Shown: one piece after another, positions 1 through 12,000 of the stretch
How the letters are laid out: each line of letters begins with the position of its first letter
Numbering within the stretch: position 1 is the stretch's first letter
Source of the DNA: Lichtheimia corymbifera B2541
Lineage: Eukaryota > Mucoromycota > Mucoromycetes > Mucorales > Lichtheimiaceae
Length of the DNA: 64,000 nt
Reading direction: 5' to 3'
Assembly: GCA_000697475.1 (NCBI GenBank)
Contig: JNEU01000188.1
Location: forward strand, 17,413 to 81,412
Notes under the pieces: model-generated
Told to the model about the DNA's origin: nothing
The model's input: the letters and a program-made list of their open reading frames with translations, nothing else
Databases searched by the model: none
Made by a program: the position numbers and the translations under genes

Positions 1-598
1 CTGCACACCATGATGATGATGATGATCCTCACTTTTGTATTATGATCTTACCTAGGTGATAAAACGTTGGATGGATCGTCATTTCAGCATGGTTGACAGC
101 TCATCATCAAGTTTCAAGCCTGTCTGCTTTTGCATGAATGGCAACTGGTGATCGACAACAATCCGCTGGTGTGCTGCTATTCACGTGTAACTGCCATTTC
201 GGGGGAGGGGCCAAACAGAGGAAAGGAATGCGGGTGGCCTAAGGTATAGGGGCAGCAGCAGATTCACGATCACTTTCTTATTCTTCCCTTGTTCACTACT
301 ATGTAAGCCAAGATCGTCAGCGACTTATGCACACTTTGATGCCGCTGATTTACATACATTGTTGACAACAATTTATGCATGCATGCAAAAGCACTCTTTT
401 TTTTGGATCCACACCCATGAAAACCAAACGCAGAATTTTCAAAAGTGGAAAGAGCAAGCTTTGTTTAGCAACAAATGACTTTGACTGGGTATATGATTAC
501 GTGTGGGATGGGAATTGACAATGTGTCAAAGGGGATGGATGTCAACAAGATAGTGATATATAGATAGGATTACGTCGTACGTAATAGATTGCTATGAA
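1..598. other. Intergenic, no gene seen
   Basis: No frame here carries a recognisable domain or a chain of spliceable exons. It lies downstream of the F-box gene stop at 599. There is an (ATG)-like triplet run near the left edge and a T run near 398-405. A gene ending left of the window cannot be excluded. Confidence 0.5.
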
Positions 599-1695
599 TT
601 AGATGTCATCCAGGACAACCATGTCCCAACCAGCGTTGATTCTTGAGACACCTTTGAGTGATCCCAGTAAGGCTTCCACATCTTCTTGGGGTAATCGTTT
701 TCGTAACCTGTCATCGTCCGGGCAAATAACGGTAATCGATTCGATCCAGGGGTAAAGTTGCTTGTCACTCAAGAGGGGAAGCAACAAGGAGAATTTATCA
801 GCACATGGTAGGTGGATTGTTAGTTCCTTTAAACAGGGAAAGATTTGCTTGAGTACTCTCCCATCCAATCCATGCTCCTGTTGCTGCTGCTGCTGCTCCT
901 CATCATCATCATTGCCACCATGGGTCACTGTGATAGTGAGAGTTTGCAGTTTTTCAAAGCAAGCATTTCCTCCGTATTCAATAAACCAATCAATGGGTAA
1001 ACTCGGCATGTCAAGATGGATCAAGCCTTTCTGTGATTGAGCCAGCCACTGAATCAAGTCATGGTTGTGGGTCGACGATGCCGCCAGCGGCATAATGGGT
1101 TGGTGATCAAGAAGAATGGCATCGGATAGTAAAGGGTCTCTCAGGGTGATGGATTCAATACAGGAGGAGGAAGGTGAACTATTTTCAGTTGTACTGCTGC
1201 TGCTGCTGTCATCCATCAATAATCGTGGTTGAAATGCATTTTGGATAATGGCTTCATGCGTGGATGCAGGCGTATACAATGCCAGGCTTTTCATATCCCC
1301 GCTTGTTAACAACCAGTGAAGCAAGTCGGGGAGCTGTGTGCATGCATTTGGATTTTCGATTGCAAGATTGACATGAGTGGCACGTGGTGCTGCTCTTAAG
1401 GATGATGAAAAAAAGTCATCACCAGCAGCAGCAGTAGCAATGGCTTGATGCAAATGGCTTGTACAGTAAGGCGACGACGAGTCCATAACAATGGTGATAG
1501 ATCCTGACCATACTGTCCAGTCTGCAACGAGCGTACGCATTCGCCTACATGTGCTAATAATAATGATTATTAGCTTTAATTACAAAAGGCACCAGTATAC
1601 TTTTACCTTGCAATTGGGATGAGATCGGCATGGTTTTCGTCCGATACATGATGCAAGATTTGAAAAATCACTTCGCTTGGCAAGTTACAGAGCAT
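599..1695 (-). CDS. F-box protein with leucine-rich C-terminal part
   Basis: Two exons, 1695-1607 and 1544-599, joined over a 62 nt GT-AG intron, giving about 344 residues. The first exon supplies a clear F-box start (LPSEVIFQILHHV, then DLIPIAR), the Skp1-binding part of an SCF ubiquitin ligase substrate receptor. The rest has regularly spaced leucines in the style of degenerate LRRs (for example LPDLLHWLL, LPIDWFIEYGG, CLKELTIHLP), plus low-complexity Ser and Gln runs. The start at 1695 is chosen because it precedes the F-box directly; the internal Met at 1540 lies inside exon 2 and would delete it. By family knowledge the LRR part binds a substrate, which cannot be named. Such proteins are numerous and fast-evolving in Mucorales. 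Function is certain only at the F-box level. Confidence 0.85.
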
Positions 1696-3270
1696 AATGT
1701 TAATGGTGGAAAGGAGCAAAAAAGATGATGAGAAAGCGAGAAGGAATAAAAAAGAGAGGAGCTAAATGATAGAGTTGCTGTGATAATGGTTGATGATGGG
1801 GAAAAAAGGAGAATGCTTTCTATTTATTTACATGAGGTGATCATTATACCCACGTTTTATATCTTCTAATCCCTCATTGTTGTGGTGATGGTTGCTCATC
1901 CACGGCCGGCGATGGCGGATGGCAATGGAATTAGATGCAGTTTCCTTTACGCCCTTACATATAAATATGGCTCTGTCACTCTAGTTTTCTGTCAGATCTA
2001 TAAAAGGCATTGTGTCATGCAGCAGCATCATACGCATTGCATGATGCTCACACATACACGCTACGCATACATATATTTATCCACTCTCATCCACAATCCC
2101 AAAATTCGATCCATGTGTGCTGCAGACCATTGTCAATGAGACTGCATTGATGAAAGTGCTTCATGATGTGATACGAAATTGCCACACAGCACGTAATTAT
2201 TATTGTTGTTGTTATACCACGGAATTTCCTATCCGTTTCATGATGATGCTTTGTGTGTGTTTGTATGATGTAGGGAACACAAAACTAAACAATGAAGGCT
2301 CGGTTCCTATTTCTAAATGTCAAGTGCCTCCTAAGCAAACTCATTTTTCTGTCGAAGGAACGTGGCATGTGATACTGGTACGTTTATCCTGCTACGTGGC
2401 GTAATGTTTACAAATGTTTTGACGGGGCACGTCTCGTAGGGTAGTTTGTGTCAGCTGGTATATCATAGGGAGGAGCTGAGGGCCGATCATTCTGCCTTTT
2501 GGGTCTTTGCTACATTGGTCATGGTACAACTGTGCCATTATGAGGAGAGGTATAACAGCAGCCCTGGGTCGTCAAACAAACAGACGTCTGAATTATGTGT
2601 GTATGTGGTTGTCCCGATCCATTGTATTGATCCGTGCGCTTTTGAAAGTAACGCCAATATGATAGGCATTTGGATTTTCGGGAAAACAATACTAGCATGC
2701 CCAAGGCAACGGATCAGCAGTATTGGGTACTCCATTCCCCGCATTATCCACCTTTTCTCAAAGAGCCCTTTGTGTTTCATGCATATAGGTTGCTGCAGGT
2801 AAAGAGTGCAGGGCATACGAGTTTCCTTTTTCCCTGGTATATGCCCGTCAATGTAAACACACATCGTTTTCGTTACAATAAGATGGCTGAGGAGGATGAT
2901 ATAAGCGTGGTGGCAATCCTTGTGCAAACAATCGTCATCACCAATGTCGGTCTTAGAGTATTAATAAGGAGGAAGGGGGTAATTTATTACACATAAAAAA
3001 TCACCTATGCACATGATCATGATGTAAAAGAAAAAAGATAGAGATATTGTAGCATCTATAGTACCCTATTTTCCACGTATGGAGAGAAACAGATGCTGAT
3101 TCAAGGCTGATCCAATGACATGCCACCTTTCGCACGGTCACACCGTGGTAATCTCCACCGAGTTAATTCAAGCCCGACAAAGAAAAAAAAAGGTTCCCTC
3201 AACTGTGGTGCCTTGAAGTTTCACCCCCGCCCTCTCTTTTTTTTTTTTTTTTCCTTTTTCCACAACAGCA
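1696..3270. other. Divergent intergenic region with one orphan reading frame
   Basis: This is the shared upstream region of the F-box gene (-) and GTP cyclohydrolase I (+). A pyrimidine-rich leader with a long T run (about 3237-3252) precedes the latter. An open frame on + at 2670-2996 (about 108 codons, containing QQYWVLHSPHYPPFLKEP and AGHTSFLFPWYMPVNV) looks more protein-like than its surroundings. It has no clear start context, partner exons or known domain, so it may be a relic or chance. Confidence 0.45.
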
Positions 3271-4384
3271 ATGTCGAGCGATCACTTGAATAAATCAAGG
3301 CCAGTGATGCCTTCGCCTTCAGAATCGTCTGTCACCTCTACCAGCTCGATTGTCAGTCGTCAAAGTACACCTGTGGATATGGACGGTTTGAGTTACCCAA
3401 GTACAGTATTGCAGTTGTCTTTTGCATATAAAGTCCAAGAGTATTGATTTGTATTTTGAAAAGGTGTTGGTGCTAGAGAAAGAAGAGATGAATCACCCGA
3501 TGAACGAGCTCAACGTCAAAAAAAGCTAGCTGAAGCTGTCAAAACGATCTTATCATGCATTGGCGAAGACCCAGAACGTGAAGGTTTACTCAAGACCCCC
3601 GATCGCTATGCCAAAGCACTGATGTTTTTCACAAAGGGATATGAGGAGAACATTCGAGGTATGTTGTTATCTTGGTGGTGATGGATCATTTGAGTCAAGG
3701 GTCGCTAATGCATATCGTTTATGCAGACGTCGTCAATGATGCCATCTTTGAAGAAGGTAAGAAATCATAGTGGATGCGATCCCTCACCTCATGATGGCTT
3801 ATATATCTTTGTTTGGGTAGATCATGATGAGATGGTCATTGTCAAGGATGTGGACGTATTTTCATTGTGCGAACATCACATGGTACCTTTCACTGGTAAA
3901 ATTGCCATCGGCTATATTCCGAATCGCCGTGTAATCGGACTCAGCAAGTTGGCTCGGATTGCAGAGTTGTACACTAGAAGGTTTGTGTGTGTGTGCTGTC
4001 AATTGTGTAGCATGCATTCTAATTGACATTTGAGCGGTGATTAGATTGCAAGTGCAAGAACGTATTACAAAACAAATCGCAACAGCATTGATGGAGATTT
4101 TACAGCCCCAAGGCGTCGCTGTCGTTATGGAAGCAGCACACATGTGCATGTGCATGCGGTACGTGGATATATAAAGGATAAGGATGGTAAACCAGATGGC
4201 TCATTTATCACTTTTTAGAGGAGTACAAAAACCTGGCAGCTCTACTGTCACCAGCTGCATGATGGGTAAGTTTGCTTTCTTTGTGGTATCTGGTAGCCGA
4301 AATTAACAGTGACACACTTGCATAGGCTGTTTCCGTAGCAATCCCAAAACCCGTGAAGAATTCCTGACTCTCATCCGCCGATAG
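3271..4384 (+). CDS. GCH1: GTP cyclohydrolase I
   Basis: Seven exons: 3271-3400, 3464-3658, 3727-3756, 3821-3980, 4045-4158, 4219-4265, 4326-4384; 244 residues, the usual family length. It converts GTP to 7,8-dihydroneopterin triphosphate, the first step of folate and tetrahydrobiopterin synthesis, in the cytosol as a decamer. Signatures seen: [19 protein letters not shown] near residues 65-85, the zinc and active-site stretch [13 protein letters not shown], then [27 protein letters not shown] and a C-terminus ending FLTLIRR. By alignment with the human enzyme the zinc ligands are C135, H138 and C206, and all are present. The N-terminal ~50 residues are Ser/Pro-rich, as in other fungal forms. 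All introns are short (about 60-70 nt). It is convergent with the next gene, with only 37 bp between the stops. Confidence 0.96.
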
Positions 4385-4421
4385 ATAGATAGCTCAGATA
4401 CCCATAGATCCATACTTTGTT

Positions 4422-6521
4422 TCATATAATGTACAATAGACTATCTCTTTTCATATAATACTTATTAGGGCGTGTGATGATTATCCTACAGGTTTCACTT
4501 TTCTTTGTATGAGCAACTGCTTTTGGTTCATCATCATCATCCCACATTACCTCTGTGACCATCTCAGAATGTTGTTGGATATTGCATGTGTCATTACGAG
4601 CGTATTTCCACAGGGTGCTTTTTCCAAAAGAATTCAGCGTTCGTTTGCTACTTGATCGATGGATGCCATTATTCTCCTTGTCACTTGAAGCCGTAGAAAC
4701 GCTATGACTTGAAGAATCAAGGGTCGCTGATCTCTATAGAAAATAGTAGTACCATTGATCAGTCAGTCCATCCCCCTCTATAATTCTATCCTCGGATATG
4801 TATACTTACACTATGCCCTTTACGTGGCAACGGTCGACCTGGCATATCGATATGATCGTAAGGCCTCTTTCCCGTATCATGTTGCATCCGATTCAATGAT
4901 GTGTGACGAATATCGGGTGATGTGTTTGGTAACAACGCGTATGCTGCAGATAATAGATCGGTAGGTGCACCCTTATTACTATTAGCACTAGCAATAGCCG
5001 TGTCATGGGAGCGACGATTGTATGGATTATGCATTGTAGGCGTGTGTGAGCTGATTTTTGCCATCATTTCCTCCGTGCCATCTTCTCGGGTCGATAACCT
5101 TGAAGGGAGAAATCCAAATCGTTTATAATGAGGTCGTCGCCATGCAACGTGCCGTGGTGTATAACCTATATACATGATGTAAATATTATATATCTGCATT
5201 CACAACGAGAAGATGAGCTCATACTTACTGCAAAGGATTTCGGGTGGTCCTCGCCTTTTCTTGATCCAATTGGTAAGACCGCTATTGGCCCGAATACAAT
5301 GGTCATATGCAATGGCTGTATAAAATGATTATTATTAGGAGGAGAGGAGGAGTTGCCAGATATGTCTGGTGTAGATGGATATTGAATACGTACCAAATGT
5401 TTCCAGTCGTTCTTTAGCATTGATAAGTTTCATGGTGTGGAACAATGTAAGCGGGTGGTGAGTGGGTCCTTCTCTTGAGCTCAAGGTATGACATGATAAT
5501 GGAGGATGGTTCTTTTTGCAGATTGGTGGTGGTGATGGTTGAGAGGCCGACGACGACGATGATGTTGTTATTGCAGCTGTTGACCCCTGAGTACCGCCAT
5601 TGTCATCGTGGCGATTTTCCAGCTCCTCCTTGCCTTCATCCTCTGCAGCGTCAAAAAGACTATCATGCAGTTGCTTTGTCCTTTCTTCAATCAAATCCGT
5701 AAGACCAAAGATGCTGTCATCAGGTTGGTCCGCAACAATGGTGTCGAATACCATAAAGGATAATACAAGGTCGACATTGGATGTATCGTCAAACCATCGG
5801 GTACTATCATTGGAAGAAGGACTGCTACAAGATGCTGGCAGTGGTGGTGGTTGCTGACTTGTTACTGCTGCAGGCTTCATGTGGGCGCGATAAATGCTAT
5901 CATTGGGTGCATAGGGTGGACGAGGTAAATGCTTGTTGTAAGAATGAATAGTGGGTCGCTTCCTTTGCAACATGCTGCGTTGATGTTTGGTGGAGGTGGT
6001 GGTTGTGATATTTTCTTCCTTGTTGTATTGCTTTAATCCGGCATCAATCTCTGAGTGCCAAGAACAATCCTTGGTGGACGACTTTTGATGGTGATAACGA
6101 CGTGAGCACTGATAGCAGGTACATGAGCTAGTACCTGAGCAAACTGTGGATACGAGTGATGTTGTTCTACTAACGACGAGTTGTGATGGAGATGAAGTAG
6201 AAGTGGATGATGTTGTGGCTGTAGATGAAGATACAATAGAATCGAGATCAGCACCCATATCATCTGGCTGTGACCTGTCATATAAGGAGGCAATAGACAT
6301 TGAGATGAAAATGGCATAAGTGATGAGGAAGGAAGGGGTATATTTTAATGGGGGATGAATAATGATGATGGTAATGATGATGATGATGCCTACCCTTGAG
6401 GAGATGTTTTTGGACAAGAAGAAAAGAAGCTCGGCTTTACCGGATGCACTGTTGACTGAAAAGAATAACTCTTTCTTGCTTTGGTGGTGACGACCAACTC
6501 TCCAGCTGCAGGCGGCTGCAT
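4422..6521 (-). CDS. Unknown low-complexity protein, five exons
   Basis: Model: 6521-6394, 6274-5394, 5315-5229, 5165-4810, 4733-4422; phases match at all four junctions, giving 587 residues. I do not recognise the family. The large second exon is Ser/Thr-rich with a Cys cluster (CSGTSSCTCYQCSRRYHHQK) that could bind a metal, followed by an acidic stretch (DAAEDEGKEELENRHDD). The best-ordered part is LINAKERLETFAIAYDHCIRANSGL then TNWIKKRRGPPEIL, created only by splicing, which argues that the model is real; it reads like a short helical domain with a basic end. The C-terminus has an acidic DDDDEPK block. No signal peptide or membrane segment is seen. The start is the first Met after an in-frame stop upstream; a further 5' exon cannot be excluded. 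It is probably cytosolic or nuclear; function unknown. Confidence 0.72.
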
Positions 6522-7442
6522 CTTATCTATGTAGACGACCCCACCTTAGGTTAGCCATATTATCCACATTTGTAAGCTGAGTATCACTATATGTATCTTA
6601 CTATTACTGCTGCAAGATTGATTCACAGCAGTCAGTCGTCGCCTAGATCCATTCACCTATAGATAACGTTAACAACAGTCAATAAAGACACTTTTAAAGG
6701 AACTTGCCAGCAATGGGTGCAGGGGCATGGAGAGTGTTGAATGGCAGCAGCAATGTGAATGGGAAAAGAGTGATCGGGAGGTCAGGCGTCAAAAAAGAAT
6801 CCAGTCGAACGACAAGCAAGCGTCGTCTAGTATACACCCACATAAACCATGTGGTCCCTCTTGTAAACATGCGTTGAATGCGTGTGCGTTAATTTGGTGT
6901 CACAATGCCGCACAAACACAATCAAAAGGTTAGCATCTATACTCTTTTCATGTGCGATCTCCTCCTGTATACCTTACTATACATAATCATTGGTCTACCC
7001 ATGGGTGTTGCTATGCGACAAGGATAAATAAAAAAGAAGATTTGGATTGAAAAAGGAGGGAATTGACTGAAAGGATAGGGCTACTCACTACTCGACACTT
7101 CTCTCTCTTTTTTATGCGTATCTCCTCTTTTTGTGTACCTTTTATCCCCTTCCCATACTATAAGACATGTCGCTTTGAATGACAATATCATTGTTTGAAT
7201 GAAAGGTGACAATGACCAGGATCAAGCATGTAGTACAAAGTAAGCACTTCGCATAGTTGATACTACCCAGCCAATGTGTTGATTGGATGAAGCGGTTGTC
7301 CACACTCGAGGCTTAACAGGGAACACGTACTACTACTACGCAGCAGTATATTCACATTCATTTATTTTATCTTTCTTTTCTCTCTTTTTTTCCCTTTATC
7401 TACGCGTTTGCTCAACTTTTATCGAACCAACACAACTGTCTT
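6522..7442. other. Divergent upstream region of 4422-6521 (-) and PP2C (+)
   Basis: Open stretches on both strands are short and without domain character. A T/C-rich tract at about 7360-7400 immediately precedes the PP2C start and is probably its leader. Untranslated exons of the minus-strand gene may lie at 6600-6900. Confidence 0.5.
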
Positions 7443-8913
7443 ATGGGTCAAACACTTTCCGAACCAATAACAACCAAGGAGTCTTCCGAAGGTGGAGATG
7501 CACGCGTCAAGTATGGAGCATCTTGCATGCAGGGGTGGCGAATCAGTAAGTCGCTTGATGCATTCATTGGACGAGTCGTCTTTGCTCATGGGCTTTGTTT
7601 GCAGGTATGGAAGATGCACATACCACCATTCCCGAATACAAGGACACAGGCGCAAGCTTCTTTGCTGTATTTGATGGTCATGGAGGTACGTATTACCTAG
7701 GAAGTGGTGTGTGTGTGTGTGTGTGTGTGTGTCACTCATGAACTCTAGTTCAATACCATTGACATGAATGCACCATGTATGTAATAGGCGCTGTCGTGGC
7801 AAAGTACAGTGGCGAGCATCTGCACGATGTGATATTCGAATCAAAGTATTTCAAGGAAGGCAATATAAGAGAGGCACTGCGAAGCGGTTATCTAGCGATG
7901 GATGACGCACTGCGGAAAGGTATATATATATCAGGGGGGTTGGATGGGATCCTGTACTTGCAAAGACTGATGTTGGTTTATAGATCCTGAACATGAAAAC
8001 GAGACCTCTGGATGTACAGCCGTATCCGCTTTATTGACAAAGGACAATGTGCTATATGTGGTATGTGTTTCAAGGGCCCTGTTATTGGCGATGACTCAAA
8101 AAGGGCACATGATAGACCAACGCTGGTGATTCGAGAGCCATTATCAGCAACAATGGTCGTGCCATTGCACTGTCTCAAGATCACAAGCCCGTGAATGAAA
8201 AGGAAACAGCTCGTATTGTTGAAGCAGGTGGTCATGTTGAATTTGGAAGAGTGAATGGTAAGTAATGTTGAAATTGGTTGGGGATATGGATATGTGTGGG
8301 TGTGGCGTTACCCCCACGTGACAAAGCGTGATGACACTCACACGCACTTTTTTCTTATCTATAGGCAACCTCGCTTTATCAAGGGCTTTGGGTGACTTTG
8401 AGTTTAAACAAAATAAGGACCTGCCTCCCGAAAAACAAGCAGTAACAGGTAAAACAAGTTAATCAATTGAATGAGGAACAATGACTGACTGTCTCTTTTG
8501 CAGCCGAGCCTGATGTCACAGAACACAAATTGACAGCCAATGATGAATTTGCGGTGGTAGCATGCGATGGTATCTGGGATTGCATGACAAACCAACAAGT
8601 CGTCGACTTTGTCCGTGGTAAACTCAAGGAAAAGATGGCTCTGGAAACGATTTGTGAAAACTTGATGGATGAATGTCTGGCGGATCAATGCGATGTTGGC
8701 GGCGTTGGATGCGACAACATGACTGTAATCATCGTGGCGTTTATGCAAGGCAAATCATGGGATGAATGGCGTGATTGGGTGGCTGCCAAAATACCTGAAC
8801 CCACAGGCGTCGTTCTCAAGGAAGATAGCAGCAGCAGCAGCACTGATGAACCAGAACCCAAAAAGCCTAGACAGGAAGAACAACAAAGTAATGACAACAA
8901 AGACAAGGCTTGA
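7443..8913 (+). CDS. PP2C-type Ser/Thr protein phosphatase (Ptc2/Ptc3-like)
   Basis: Seven exons: 7443-7545, 7605-7685, 7788-7919, 7984-8060, 8116-8257, 8365-8448, 8504-8913; 342 residues. It is a metal-dependent (Mg/Mn) phosphoserine/threonine phosphatase. Visible motifs in order: MGQTLSEP start (a possible N-myristoylation Gly2), MEDAHTTIP, FFAVFDGHGG (metal Asp), SGCTAVSALL, NAGDSRAI, LSQDHKP, GRVNGNLALSRALGDFEFK, EFAVVACDGIWDCM, and VGCDNMTVIIV with the last metal Asp. This set, including the MGQTLSEP start and the DF-E/FK stretch, matches the Ptc2/3 subgroup (human PPM1A/B-like), which damps stress MAPK and DNA-damage kinase signals; that role is inferred from homology. The C-terminal ~45 residues are an acidic, Ser- and Lys-rich tail outside the catalytic core. 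Intron 2 contains a GT microsatellite. Confidence 0.96.
7706..7732. repeat. (GT)n microsatellite in PP2C intron 2
   Basis: About 13 perfect GT units lie just inside the second intron of the phosphatase gene; likely to vary in length. Confidence 0.95.
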
Positions 8914-9080
8914 TTATCGAGATCATTTCTTTCTCATATATATATACACATCATATTGGCTTTCATTCACAATGGGGGAGTGGTTTGGTGGGATGGGCAA
9001 TACATAAGACAACATTTTATGCATTTTGGGAATCATTGTTACTGCTGATGTTACACGAATTTTATTTACACGATGCTTAT

Positions 9081-12000
9081 TCATTCTTCCTTTTGCTCAA
9101 TGATTTCTTTCATGGCAGACCATTCTTCATTACTAAGTTGTTGTTTGTGTTTGGGAGATGTAAGCAATGGTACTGGCCCATGGCTGGTTTCTGATGTGGT
9201 GATAGAATGCTCGTCTTCTGAATGGAAATCGGTATGCACAGTGCTGTCTTCCATGCTCGATCGCCTTGCTGCGTCATCCTCTGAAATAAGGTCTTCACTC
9301 TCAACAACAACGCCTGTCAATTTGACATCACCTTCCATATCCGAAGATGTTGGTTCAATGTAGTCAGCTGGGTCAAGCTCATGTGCTTCCTCGTACAAGC
9401 TTATCATGGTGCTGTCTTTTTGAATTCCCGGTAGATCATCAATGCTGAGCCAATTCTTCAATGGTGTCTTTGGAATATCTGCAACCGTACCAGAGAGTGA
9501 TGTGAGCTCTTGTTGCATGTCCTCTTGTACTTGGATATAATCAGTTGGGATATCATCACCGGGATTCCCGTAGATGAAACGTGATGATTCAGTCGTCCGA
9601 ATACCAGGGAGCGCGCTTGTATTGAGCCAGTTTTTGAGATGCACATTCTCATTCTTGATCCCAGGTAGTGGTACAGGTTTACGAAGCTGCTTCAGTTCTG
9701 ATTTTTTCAACTTGGGTGGTTCATCCTTGGCCTCAATTGGATGCTCATATAGCAGGCCACTTGCTACAGTTCCGGACAATGCACCCATATTCAGCCAATT
9801 CTTGAGTGTCTTCTCATCAGACGCAATCATGCCCAGCATAGGTGAACGTCCATCATCCATATCCAAGCTTGGCTGGATATAATCATCGGGCATAGTACTA
9901 GAAGGTGATTCGTATACTGATACAATAGACCCAAGTGTTCCAGGAAGAGCATTCATATTGAGCCAATTCTTAAGGGAGATGGTGAGTTCCGAATCACTGA
10001 CACCGGATAATGGGATTGCACAACGATATTGTTCCAGATCCACTTCTTGTACCACGTCCTCCTCCTTGGGCATGTCCACAGGTGCTTCGTATAGTGACAT
10101 TTCTTTATCTGCTGTAACACCAACGAGGTTGCCAATGTTGAGCCAGTTTTTGAGTGGGGCTTCAATTTGTTGCTGCTGTGACATTCCAGTCAATGATATC
10201 ACCTCAGGTACAAATTTCATCATGGGCATTTCAGATTCATTCCAAGGTAATTGTACTGTTGGCAACGTCTCCATGGGCTGCTCTTTGATCGGTTCTCCTT
10301 GATGTTGTAGTCCACTCAATGAACCGGGATCAGCTGATTCTTCCTTGGGAGACTTGAGCTCATCATCATCACCATGGCGACCCGTTTCCATGTCTCCCTC
10401 CTCCTTACTCAATCCACTGAGAGAAAGATGATCCATTTGTTGTCCAAGTGCTTCCATGTCGTATTGTTTTTGCTCAATGGCTGCTGGAGCCTCAACAAAT
10501 CCTAGGTGGTCCATATCACTTTGCAAAAATGCCGTTGATGGTGGTTCAAGTGGAACATGCACTGTCTTCTTGTAATCATGTGGTTCGCTGACAAAGCCAA
10601 GGTGCTCAGTATCCTTTGAGCGTAAGCATTGGAATGAAGGTACTTCAAGAGTGACAGGCTCAATATCACGCTCGTATCCAGTGGCATTGACAAATTCGGC
10701 ATACCCTGCATCAGAGCGTAAGCAATGCAATGCTACAGGTTTTGCACATTCATCGAGGTCGACTGGTTCCTTTTCAATCGTGTTGGCAACCGTCTCATCA
10801 ACAAAGTCAGCATAGCCAACGTCGGCACGTAAACATGATAGTGGCACGGGTTTGGCACATTCATCAAGATCCACTGGTTGCTTTTCAAGGTCAAGAGGTG
10901 CTTCCACAAACGAGGCATAGCTGGCATCCTTACGCAAACAAGATATCACCACTTTATCCAAGTTGGTGGGCGGTGTCTTTGGTTGATAATCCAATGGTTC
11001 ATCCACAAAAGAAGCATGCTCTGGAGCATCAGAAAGGCCTGTACGTAAACATGAGAGGGTGACAGGAACCACATCAACTGGTGCTTTTGGCTCGTAATCC
11101 GAAGGTACATCAACAAATCCAAGGTATTCGGTATCACGTCCTGTTCTAAGACATGGCAGGTCAACAGGGTCCAGCAATTCATCTGCCGATTCTTCATCCG
11201 CACTCTCGCGTAGACCGGTCAAGACCACCGTAGCAGGCATATCAACATCCTTCTTCGATTGTAGGCCAGACTCGAAATCATCATCCTTGCTTGGCTCTTG
11301 CACAAAAGTGCTAAAAGTTTCATCCGATCGGAGACCCGAAAGCAGCACAGGCTCCATATCGACCACGTGTATCTTGGTGTCATTGTTGTCGGCGGGCTCT
11401 TTTACAAATGGAGTAAATGAGCCATCATCATCATCCATGCGTAGACCAGATAATGGAATGGGCTCCATATCAATAACCTTTGTGGTGGTAGTATCCTCTC
11501 TAGGCTCTTGAACAAATGGAATAAAAGAGTCGTTTTCTTGCCGTAAACCGGATAATGTTACAGGCTCGATATCAATTTCACGTTGACTGTCAAACACAGC
11601 ATCTTGCTCAGGTTCTTTTACAAAGGGGCTGAATTCGTTTGCAATCGTGCTGATGGCTAGCCCTGATAATTTCACAGGCTCTAGCTCGATCACTTTATCC
11701 CTTTTGAATGCAAGATCAGAAGATGGCTCTTGAACAAAGAAACTGGATCCATCATCCTTGGACGAACAAAGACCGGTCAAAGCAATAGGCTCCATTGCCA
11801 CTGGTGGTGTCTTTGGGTGACTCAACGTGTCAACAGGAGCTTCGACAAAGCCGCTTCGTGTACCACCATCCGCATCATCGACTCGCAAGCCTGACAAGGT
11901 CACTGGCTCTAATGTCGTCGTCGTCGTTGTATCATGGCGTAGTAGACCAGACAATGTAACAGGCTCTTCATTCATGCTCACTTCATCGTATCGCACGCCT

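Noticed and set aside
762..1040. Open frame on + opposite the F-box gene
   Set aside because: Antisense shadow of the F-box exon; its Cys and Ser runs mirror the Gln and Glu codons of the real gene.
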